This document shows positions 36,573-44,570 of a stretch of DNA of 64,000 nucleotides, in pieces; position 1 is the stretch's first letter; each line of letters starts with the position of its first letter. The stretch spans positions 80,132-144,131 of the forward strand of contig NZ_VLTK01000007.1 of NCBI RefSeq assembly GCF_007558825.1, read 5' to 3'. Below the pieces are notes generated by a model. It saw only the letters and a list, made by a program, of their open reading frames with translations. It searched no databases and was not told where the DNA came from. The position numbers were made by a program, and so were the translations under genes. This DNA comes from Brevibacterium aurantiacum. GTDB lineage: Bacteria > Actinomycetota > Actinomycetes > Actinomycetales > Brevibacteriaceae.

Positions 36573-38203
36573 ATGGATGCACCCGCCGTGGCCGGAGCGG
36601 ACTGTTCCGCCGTCAGCGTCGAGACTGCGGAGTCTTCAGCCTTCGTATGGATTCCGCGGAAGTGAGCGGCGTGGATGAAGTCGTCCATGCTCAGCGCCGC
36701 ACCTCGGTGGGCGGCGATGCGCAGTGCCAGACGCAGCACCATCTTGATGTCACGGGCGGTGATGTCGACGAAGTCGCTGACCAGGCGGTCGAGGAGGTCC
36801 GCGTCGAGCTCGATGTCGTTGCCGCGAGCCATGATCTGCCAGATCTGACGGGCATCCTTGGGACTCGGGGCGTGATATTCGATGACGGCTGCGCAGCGTG
36901 CGAGGATCGCCTCGTCGACTCCGTTCATCCGATTGGTCGTGAGGAAGAGGAGCCCATCGAAGTATTCGAGGGTGCGCAGAAACTCTGCGACGATCGCGTT
37001 CTGGGTGAGATCGAGGCCGCGTTCGAGGACGAAGACATCGGCCTCGTCGAGGAGGAGCACGGCGTCCCAGCGCTTGGCCCGGTCGAAGATGACCTCGAGG
37101 TTCTTCCGCACGGCCTCGGGGGTGATGCCCAGCGATCCGGAGTGGATCGAGTACAACGGTTTGCCGATGACCTCGGCATACACCTCGGCGGTCAGAGTCT
37201 TGCCGACGCCGGGACGTCCCTTGGCGAGGATGACGTTGCCCGCGGATTTGCCGTTGATGATATCGCCGGTGAAGACGCCGATGTCCGAGGTGAGGATGGT
37301 CAGCAGCTCACGCTGTTCCTCAGGGAGGACCAGCTTGTCCTGCAGACTCGGGTCGTAGGCGTATGCATCGAGGTCGCCGGTATTGACGTCGAGGTAGTCC
37401 TGGGCGCCGAGGTCGAAGACGCGCACGGCTGTGAGCAGCGGAATCGTTCCCAGCTCGTCTTCGTCGAAGAGGACGGAGGGGGTCGATCCGCGCAGGCCGG
37501 CGATCTCATCGGGGGCGACGTCGTTGACGACCTTGCGTCCGGCACGGCGATTGGCCGCACGGTGGTCGTCGGTGCGGATCGCGCGCCCGGTGAAGATGTA
37601 CTGGGAGCCGAAGCCGTGTTCGATGATCTCCTTGAACTCAGCCAGGCGGGTCGAGTATTCGTCCTTGAGCGACTGATTCTCACGGAAGGCGCCGGCAGCG
37701 GTCAGGGCCTCTTCGGGCGTCTTGCCGACGATCTCGGTGTCTTCGAAATAGAGGATGCGCGGAACTCGGGAAGGGCGCTTGACCGTCGGGTTGTCGGCCT
37801 CGAGAGTCAGTTTCACGCGCGGTCCGCGGGTCTTGTCGCCGTGTTCGACCGCGATGGTCATCACGAGGTAGGGATGGACGTAACCGTCGGATTCGCGCAC
37901 GTAGAGCCAGCCGTCGATTCGTCCTGCGCGGAGGAATTCGCGCAGGATCTCGGAGGCCGAGGTGATGTCGGGGATGACCGGGTAGTCACCGCTGCGGCTT
38001 GACTGGATCGCCGCGACGGTGCGTTCGAAGGGATGGTCGCCGAGGTTGGCCGCCGTTGTCGCAAGATCGGCCAGAGCCTGGTCGGTGAGGTCGCGCTCGG
38101 GAATTCCGATCTCCTTCGAGCGCCAGTTCTGGGCCCGCGTACGGGTAGTCAGAAGGTCCGGGGACTCGGTGCCCGCGACGACCGCGGTAGGGGCAGTGAA
38201 CAT
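36569..38203 (-). CDS. AAA+ ATPase, first gene of the catechol operon
   Basis: A 544-residue AAA+ protein starting at ATG 38203 behind AGAGGAA. Walker A is GRPGVGKT (329-336), Walker B LLLDEAD (383-389), sensor-1 LTTNR (421-425), and a helical lid follows (about 445-505). Residues 1-315 are an uncharacterised N-terminal region with two alpha/beta blocks (YVHPYLVMTIAVEHG; GLRGSTPSVLFDEDELG). The stop overlaps the catR start, and catR overlaps catB, so the three genes are one translational chain. An AAA+ remodeller is not part of the standard catechol pathway; it might activate or repair CatA or another metalloenzyme, or act on CatR. Function unknown. Confidence 0.8.
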   Translation of the reverse strand: MFTAPTAVVAGTESPDLLTTRTRAQNWRSKEIGIPERDLTDQALADLATTAANLGDHPFERTVAAIQSSRSGDYPVIPDITSASEILREFLRAGRIDGWLYVRESDGYVHPYLVMTIAVEHGDKTRGPRVKLTLEADNPTVKRPSRVPRILYFEDTEIVGKTPEEALTAAGAFRENQSLKDEYSTRLAEFKEIIEHGFGSQYIFTGRAIRTDDHRAANRRAGRKVVNDVAPDEIAGLRGSTPSVLFDEDELGTIPLLTAVRVFDLGAQDYLDVNTGDLDAYAYDPSLQDKLVLPEEQRELLTILTSDIGVFTGDIINGKSAGNVILAKGRPGVGKTLTAEVYAEVIGKPLYSIHSGSLGITPEAVRKNLEVIFDRAKRWDAVLLLDEADVFVLERGLDLTQNAIVAEFLRTLEYFDGLLFLTTNRMNGVDEAILARCAAVIEYHAPSPKDARQIWQIMARGNDIELDADLLDRLVSDFVDITARDIKMVLRLALRIAAHRGAALSMDDFIHAAHFRGIHTKAEDSAVSTLTAEQSAPATAGASI

Positions 38204-38388
38204 CGTCGTTCCTCTTCTCTGATGCTCGGGGATTCGGTGTTTCACTCGTCACACTATGCCCTTTTCGTCTTTACTTACAGAATCGATTTCGTCTCGATTG
38301 AGAAGTAGATTGCATAAGTATTGAGAAGCAGAAGGAATGAATGGATGGGAAAGTGGCGCGGAATGCCAAACCCCAGCTCGGCGAGCAA

Positions 38389-38404
38389 GTCCGATATTTC
38401 GGAC
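38389..38404. promoter_or_regulatory. Hut-type palindrome before hutU
   Basis: GTCCGATATTTCGGAC is a near-perfect dyad (arms GTCCGA/TCGGAC, 4-bp spacer) in the 353-bp gap between the AAA+ gene and hutU, 152 bp before the hutU start. The surrounding 38260-38340 stretch is AT-rich and probably also holds the promoter of the cat operon. Confidence 0.7.
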
Positions 38405-38556
38405 GGAACTTGATCCAGACCACTTTCGCAAATCTCGCCAGCCGTCAGAATGGATTGTGTAGTCAGGGACGACAACGGCACTGAGGAATCAATCTCCGCA
38501 CAGCCGAACCCCCGGAACCATTCCGCTCTGCCGGACACGATGACAAGGAGAGTCAC

Positions 38557-40278
38557 ATGACCACGAAGCCCGGCTTCACCCAGCACGATCCCTCACGCGT
38601 GATCCGCGCCGACCGCGGCACCGAGATCACAGCCAAGAGCTGGCAGACCGAAGCGCCCAAGCGCATGCTCATGAACAACCTCGACCCCGAGGTCGCCGAG
38701 CGTCCCGAAGACCTCGTCGTCTACGGCGGCACCGGTCGAGCGGCTCGCTCCTGGGAGGCCTACGACGCGATTGTGCGCACCCTCGATGACCTCGAGGACG
38801 ATGAGACTCTTCTCGTCCAGTCGGGCAAGCCGGTCGGCGTCATGCGCACCCACGAATGGGCCCCGCGCGTACTCATCGCCAACTCCAACCTCGTCGGCGA
38901 CTGGGCCAATTGGGAGCACTTCCGCGAGCTCGAGGCCGAGGGTCTCATGATGTACGGCCAGATGACCGCCGGCTCCTGGATCTACATCGCCACCCAGGGC
39001 ATCCTCCAGGGCACCTATGAGACCTTCGGTGCCATCGCCGACAAGCGCTACAACGGCACCTTGGCCGGAACCCTGACGATCACCGGCGGCTGCGGCGGCA
39101 TGGGCGGCGCCCAGCCACTGTCCGTGACGCTCAACGGCGGCGTCTGCCTCATCATCGATGTCGACAAGACCCGCCTCGACCGCCGCAAGTCCAAGCGCTA
39201 CCTCGACGTGGTCGAGACCGATCTGGACACGGCACTCGCCAAGGCCATCGAGGCCAAGAAGAACAAGCAGGCCTTGTCCGTGGGACTCGTCGGCAACGCC
39301 GCTGAGATCCTGCCGATGATCCTCGACCGTCCAGAGGCCGCAGAGGTCGACATCGTCACCGACCAGACCTCGGCGCATGACCCGCTGTCCTACCTGCCAA
39401 TCGGCGTCAGCGTCGAGGACTGGCACGAAGAGGCCGAGCAGGACGCGGAGAAGTTCACCATCCGCGCCGAGGAATCTATGGCCAAGCACGTGCGTGCCAT
39501 GGTCGAGTTCCAGGACCGCGGTGCGGAGGTCTTCGACTACGGCAACTCGATCCGCGATGAAGCCCGCAAGGCCGGCTACAACCGCGCTTTCGAATTCCCC
39601 GGCTTCGTCCCCGCCTACATCCGCCCGCTCTTCTGCGAAGGACTCGGACCGTTCCGCTGGGTCGCCCTGTCCGGTGATCCCAAGGACATCGAGGTCACCG
39701 ACAAGGCACTCAAGGAGCTCTTCCCCGAGAACGAGCACCTCCACACCTGGCTCGACGCCGCCAACGAGTACGTCGAGTTCGAAGGTCTCCCGGCCCGCAT
39801 CTGCTGGCTCGGCTACAAGGAGCGCCAGCAGGCCGGACTGCTGTTCAACCAGCTCGTCGCCGAGGGCGCAATCTCGGCCCCGATCGTCATCGGCCGCGAC
39901 CACCTCGACTCCGGCTCGGTCGCCAGCCCCTACCGTGAGACCGAATCGATGCTCGACGGCACCGACGCCGTGGCCGACTGGCCGCTGCTCAATGCCATGG
40001 TCAACACCTCATCGGGTGCCACCTGGGTGTCCATCCACCACGGCGGCGGCGTCGGCATCGGCCGCTCCATCCACGCCGGTCAGGTCTCCGTGGCCGACGG
40101 AACCGAGCTGGCTGCGAAGAAGCTCGCCCGTCTGCTGACGAACGACCCGGGCATGGGCGTCATCCGCCACGTCGACGCCGGGTACGACCGCGCTGCCGAG
40201 GTTGCCGAAGAGCGCGGCATGCGCGTTCCGATGATTCCCGAGCTCGACAAGCGCGACGAGGAGTCCGCCGCGCAGTAG
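38557..40278 (+). CDS. hutU: Urocanate hydratase
   Basis: A 573-residue urocanase: [27 protein letters not shown] and the NAD-binding [13 protein letters not shown] are diagnostic, as is the C-terminal [17 protein letters not shown]. It hydrates urocanate to imidazolonepropionate with tightly bound NAD, the second step of histidine breakdown. The ATG follows AAGGAGAG. It is separated from hutI/hutH/hutF by a PucR gene and a broken ligase gene, but shares an upstream palindrome with hutI. Confidence 0.95.
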   Translation: MTTKPGFTQHDPSRVIRADRGTEITAKSWQTEAPKRMLMNNLDPEVAERPEDLVVYGGTGRAARSWEAYDAIVRTLDDLEDDETLLVQSGKPVGVMRTHEWAPRVLIANSNLVGDWANWEHFRELEAEGLMMYGQMTAGSWIYIATQGILQGTYETFGAIADKRYNGTLAGTLTITGGCGGMGGAQPLSVTLNGGVCLIIDVDKTRLDRRKSKRYLDVVETDLDTALAKAIEAKKNKQALSVGLVGNAAEILPMILDRPEAAEVDIVTDQTSAHDPLSYLPIGVSVEDWHEEAEQDAEKFTIRAEESMAKHVRAMVEFQDRGAEVFDYGNSIRDEARKAGYNRAFEFPGFVPAYIRPLFCEGLGPFRWVALSGDPKDIEVTDKALKELFPENEHLHTWLDAANEYVEFEGLPARICWLGYKERQQAGLLFNQLVAEGAISAPIVIGRDHLDSGSVASPYRETESMLDGTDAVADWPLLNAMVNTSSGATWVSIHHGGGVGIGRSIHAGQVSVADGTELAAKKLARLLTNDPGMGVIRHVDAGYDRAAEVAEERGMRVPMIPELDKRDEESAAQ

Positions 40279-40322
40279 TGCTCCAGGCCGCTGGTTCCGT
40301 CGGTGAGGCCACGCTCCCACGC

Positions 40323-41636
40323 TCAGTCCGGAACTGGTTCCCGTGACTCAAAGATATAGCTGTGGGCATAGAGGGCTGCCTCGATGTTGAGCCGATTCGA
40401 TCCCAGATCCGTGCCGAGGATCGCCTCCGCCATCTCCACGCGGTACCGGATCGAGTTCTTGTGCATCGACATCGCGGCTGCCGTTGCCGTGTAGCTGAGA
40501 TCGTGAAGCATATATGCCAACAACGTCGAGCGGTGCCGGGTATTGGCCGCAGAGTCCTCCGCCAGCGGTCCGAGGACGGAGCGCACCCAGTCACGGCCCG
40601 CCTCGACGTCGGTGGACAGCAGTGAGACGAGAGCCATTCCGGGTTCGTCGTGGGAGCGCAGAGGCGCTGGTGTTCGTCCGGCAAGGCACACGTTCTGGAC
40701 TCGCAGGGCCTCTTGGTGAGAAAGTCGGAATCCTTGCGCCGCTGTGTGAGCGGAACCGAGCGCCAGGTGCACGGCGTCGGTGGCACTCGAGCGAAGTCGA
40801 TCACGGAGGGATTCCTCGTACTGCCAGCTCTCGGGCACCGTGATCCATCCCCAGGCGGTGTCCTGGTCGCGGCTGATGATCAGGCTGGAGCGTGGGGAGC
40901 TCATTGCCGCGGCCGCGGCGTTGATGGCGGAGGTGAGTCTGCCCAGGCCATCAATGGTGTCAGGTGCCGAATGGTGGGTCCAGGCGATGACCGCCACGTG
41001 ACGGGCGGTGAGACTGTAGCCCAGTGTTGCCGCGGCCGCAGCGGCGTCGACCTGCCCGCCTTCGATGATGCCTCTGACCTGGGATTCCCGTGCAGTGGTG
41101 CGGTTGGCCAGCCAGGCCTCGCGTTCCGCTTCGTAGAGGAGGGCGACCTTCTGTGACATCCAGTCGATATATTCCGAGACCTCATCGACCAGCCGCTGGA
41201 ACACTGCTGAGGCCAGATCGTTCGGGAGATCGGCATCGGTGGTGATGTAGTCGTAGGCGGCCTGCAGCAGCCGTTGCTGTCCCAAGCGATAGGCCCTGAC
41301 CAGGGCGTTGACTGAAATCCCACGTTGTGCCAGTCGTCTGGCGTATTCGTAGGCAGCGACCGGCGGTTCGAGGTTGTCCGGAGCGATCCCATGCCGGAGC
41401 GCATGGAAGATGGTCTCGATATTGCCTTCGATGCTCGCGCTGAGAAGGTCGAGGAGTGTGCGCTCCTCTCCGAGTTCGGCGATCCTCGTGGCCAGATAGT
41501 CGTAGACGCTCTGGGTCAGCTCCGGCACGCGCGGACTCAGCTCCGCGGAGATCCGGGAGAGCTGCGCCATCACCTCGGCGGTGGCAGGTGTGGGACCAGG
41601 CCCGTCGCCGGGCGTCCACGAAGGAGAGGCGACCAT
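40323..41636 (-). CDS. PucR family regulator
   Basis: A 437-residue regulator: an N-terminal helical region (RsbRD/PucR-like), a central GGDEF-like CdaR region, and a C-terminal PucR helix-turn-helix (LLAYMLHDLSYTATAAAMSMHKNSIRYRVEMAE). It faces hutU across a 44-bp gap and is divergent from the truncated AMP-ligase gene, its most likely target. Family members control purine, sugar-acid or amino-acid catabolism; here a link to the adjacent ligase or to hut genes is possible. No operator could be singled out in the 146-bp divergent gap. Confidence 0.87.
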   Translation of the reverse strand: MVASPSWTPGDGPGPTPATAEVMAQLSRISAELSPRVPELTQSVYDYLATRIAELGEERTLLDLLSASIEGNIETIFHALRHGIAPDNLEPPVAAYEYARRLAQRGISVNALVRAYRLGQQRLLQAAYDYITTDADLPNDLASAVFQRLVDEVSEYIDWMSQKVALLYEAEREAWLANRTTARESQVRGIIEGGQVDAAAAAATLGYSLTARHVAVIAWTHHSAPDTIDGLGRLTSAINAAAAAMSSPRSSLIISRDQDTAWGWITVPESWQYEESLRDRLRSSATDAVHLALGSAHTAAQGFRLSHQEALRVQNVCLAGRTPAPLRSHDEPGMALVSLLSTDVEAGRDWVRSVLGPLAEDSAANTRHRSTLLAYMLHDLSYTATAAAMSMHKNSIRYRVEMAEAILGTDLGSNRLNIEAALYAHSYIFESREPVPD

Positions 41637-41782
41637 AGGAGAAGACTAGCGCGAACTTCCTGCTCTGGTGAGAAGCTCACCGAAAGCTCTGGAGATCTGT
41701 TTGTAGCTTTGACCCAAGGATGGGGAATGCTTTGACATGTGCGACCAGTGTGCTGGCCACGATGCCTGCATACGCTTGATCC

Positions 41783-43084
41783 ATGCAGACTTCGAACAGG
41801 ACCTCCGTGCCGACCAGGAACAGAACGTCGACACGTGAAGACGAAGAGGCTCGAACCGAACAGGGGGTCGCCGAGGCGGCTGTGACCTCAGCCTTCCCCG
41901 TGGCCGAACTGGTCGGGCTCCCCGCCGACCGTGCCCGCTCCGACCCTCATGGGCCCTGCCTGAGCTGGCCCGGCGGCAGCCTCGACAACGCCGAATTCGC
42001 ATCCGCGGTGGCCGCGACCGCAGTCGCCATGAGGACTCAGTTCAGGATCGGTCAAGGTACGGTGGTCGGTGTGCTGCTGGACAACGTCCCCGAGATCGTC
42101 ACGACGATGTTCGCCACCTGGTCCCTCGGTGCGGTCCTGACCCCGATCAACCCTGCGCTGACCAACGACGAGGTCAGTTTCCAGCTCGACGACTCCGGAG
42201 CCGTGCTCCTCATCGGAGACTCCCACGCCGAGGTGGTTGCCGACGTCCGCGGCCTCAGCTTCCTCTCCGTCGACGACGAATGCTTTCGCGGCGGTGCCGA
42301 ACCGATCAGTGATCTCGCCGTTCGCGGCGGCGATGGATCACTCATCGTCTATGCCTCGCCGACGACAGGCCGGCCCAAGGGCTGCCTGCTCAGCCACTCC
42401 AACGTCTCGGCCATGGCATGGTCGACCCTCACTGGGATCGACTTCGGTGCTGATGCACGCAGCCTGCTGGTGCTGCCTCTCTTCGACTGCCGTGGGCTCC
42501 TCGCGGGCACCGTTTCATCTCTCATGTTCGGCGGCAGCGTCCATGTGCTGCCGAGCTTCGATCCGAGAACCTTCTGGGGTGTCGTCGAGGAAGAGCGTCC
42601 GACCTATTTCTCAACTGTGCCGACGATCATCTCGGCCCTTGAAGCCACGAAGAAACGGGACGTCGACGCGAGCTCCCTGCAGTTCGTCATCTGTGGGGCC
42701 GCACCGATGTCGCTCGACGTGATCACCCGGTTCGAGTCGAAGTTCGAGGTGCCCATCCTTGAAGGCTACGGTCTCTCGGAATGCTCGGCGGCGGTGACCC
42801 TCAACCGCAATGACGGCACCCGCCGCCTCGGAACCGTGGGGACGGCGCTGCCGGGAATCACCGTGGCCATCCGCAGTCCGGACGGCCGAGACCTGCCTGC
42901 AGGCGAAGTCGGCGAGGTGGTCGTCTCCGGGCTGACCGTCATGCGCGGCTTCCTCGGCCGCCCCGAGGAGACAGCCGAGATGCTCAAAGATGGCTGGCTG
43001 CATACCGGTGACCTCGGATTCCTCGACGAGGACGGATTCCTGACCCTCGTCGAATGCGTCGACAGCGTGGATGCAGCGGTATGA
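41783..43084 (+). pseudogene. Truncated AMP-dependent acyl-CoA synthetase
   Basis: 433 residues covering the large N-terminal domain of the acyl/aryl-CoA ligase superfamily. YGLSECSAAVTLN and GWLHTGDLGFLDEDGFLTLV are normal family motifs. The small C-terminal domain with its catalytic lysine is missing: the frame runs out at ECVDSVDAAV directly after the hinge. The phosphate-binding motif is also degenerate (YASPTTGRPKG instead of YTSGTTGxPKG), and the first 35 residues are low-complexity. It may be a decaying gene or a single-domain adenylate-forming relative. It is divergent from the PucR regulator. Confidence 0.7.
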
Positions 43085-43100
43085 GTCGCCGATCACGAAC

Positions 43101-43118
43101 TGTCCGAAATATCGGACA
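43101..43118. promoter_or_regulatory. Hut-type palindrome before hutI
   Basis: TGTCCGAAATATCGGACA, arms TGTCCGA/TCGGACA with a 4-bp spacer, 83 bp before the hutI start. It is the best copy of the motif in the window. Confidence 0.75.
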
Positions 43119-43200
43119 AATTCCTTTGATCGCACTTCAGCGGTGAGCCTGCGCGGTCCATACTGAGAGTGAACTACTCTCGATCGCGAAGGACACCCCC

Positions 43201-44481
43201 TTGCAGCTCATCACCGGGATCAGCGAACTCGTCGTCAATGACCTCGACACACTCGGCGCCCTGAACGTCGTTGAGGACGCCGCAGTGCTCATAGGCGGGG
43301 GGCGGATTCTGTGGTCGGGGCCGTCCGCTCAGGCGGACACCGCACTTCACGACCACCTCGGCGATGCCGATTCCACCCCCGCCGAGGTGGTCAACGACGA
43401 TGACATCGAAAACGGCACCCTCACCTCGGCGAGCGCCGGTGTGGAGCTCGAAACGATCGACCTGGGCGGCAAGGCCGTCGTCCCGGGCTTCGTCGACAGC
43501 CACAACCACCTCATCTTCGCCGGCGACCGATCGGCGGAGTTCGCCGCGCGCATGGCGGGGGAGAAGTACTCTGCCGGTGGCATCGCCACGACCGTCGCGG
43601 CCACACGGGCCGCCAGCGACGAGGAGCTCGAGGCCAACCTCGTCCACCTCATGAGTCAGGCCACCCGGCAGGGCACGACGACCTTCGAGATCAAGTCCGG
43701 CTACGGTCTGACCGTCAAGGACGAAGTGCGCGCGCTGGAGATCATCAACCGCCACACCGAAGAATCCACGCTCATCGCCGCCCATGTGGTGCCGCCGGAG
43801 TTCAAAGAGAACCCCCAAGCCTACGTCGACCTCGTCATCGACGAGATCATTCCGGCCGCGATCGGCCAGGCCAAGTGGATCGACGTGTTCTGCGAAAAGG
43901 GCGCCTTCACCGAGGACCAGACGCGTCGCATCATCGAAGCAGGCAAGGCCGCGGGCATGAAACCGCGCCTGCACGCCAACCAGCTCACCGACGGGGGAGC
44001 GCTCAGGCTCGGCGCCGAACTCGGCTGCGTGTCCGTCGACCATGCGACATTCGCCTCCGATGAGGACCTCGCAGCCCTCGCCGAGGCGGGCACCGTCGTC
44101 ACGCTGCTGCCGAGCATCGAATTCTCCACCCGCCAGCCCTACCCCGACGCGCGCCGCTACGTAGAGGCGGGCGTCAGCCTGGCGATCGCCACGGACTGCA
44201 ACCCGGGATCGGGATTCTCCAACAGCATCCCCTTCACGATCGCCATCGGGGTTCGCGATATGCACTTCACCGTCGAACAGGCAGTTTGGGCCGTCACCGC
44301 CGGCGGCGCCAACGCCCTGCAGCGCACCGATGTCGGCCACCTCGGCGCCGGAGCTCAGGCAGACCTCGCCATCCTCGACGCGCCCAGCTACCGCCACTTG
44401 GCCTACCGGCCCGGCGTCCAACTCGTCGAACGCGTCTACCGCGGCGGCGAACTCGTCGCTGACAACAGACCACAGGTCTGA
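43201..44481 (+). CDS. hutI: Imidazolonepropionase
   Basis: A 426-residue amidohydrolase. PGFVDSHNHLIFAGDR carries the His-x-His metal site, SGYGLT and HANQLTDGGALRLG the downstream histidine region, and ATDCNPGSGFSNS the catalytic aspartate. It opens the imidazolone ring to N-formimino-L-glutamate. The start is TTG 43201 behind GAAGGA. A stretch rich in Asp/Glu/Thr (about 50-80) interrupts the N-terminal composite domain. It begins the hutI-hutH-M20-hutF-IclR series. Confidence 0.95.
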   Translation: MQLITGISELVVNDLDTLGALNVVEDAAVLIGGGRILWSGPSAQADTALHDHLGDADSTPAEVVNDDDIENGTLTSASAGVELETIDLGGKAVVPGFVDSHNHLIFAGDRSAEFAARMAGEKYSAGGIATTVAATRAASDEELEANLVHLMSQATRQGTTTFEIKSGYGLTVKDEVRALEIINRHTEESTLIAAHVVPPEFKENPQAYVDLVIDEIIPAAIGQAKWIDVFCEKGAFTEDQTRRIIEAGKAAGMKPRLHANQLTDGGALRLGAELGCVSVDHATFASDEDLAALAEAGTVVTLLPSIEFSTRQPYPDARRYVEAGVSLAIATDCNPGSGFSNSIPFTIAIGVRDMHFTVEQAVWAVTAGGANALQRTDVGHLGAGAQADLAILDAPSYRHLAYRPGVQLVERVYRGGELVADNRPQV

Positions 44482-44486
44482 ACTGC

Positions 44487-44508
44487 GGAGGGCCGGGCCC
44501 GGCCCTCC
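44487..44508. other. Perfect 22-bp GC palindrome between hutI and hutH
   Basis: GGAGGGCCGGGCCCGGCCCTCC is a perfect palindrome 5 bp after the hutI stop and about 60 bp before hutH. In RNA it would form a very stable hairpin inside the presumed hut transcript, perhaps attenuating read-through or protecting upstream mRNA. Confidence 0.65.
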
Positions 44509-44570
44509 CGCCTCTTCACCGTCTGATGACACCACACGCACGTATAACTCACTCAACCGAAAGGTCCCAG

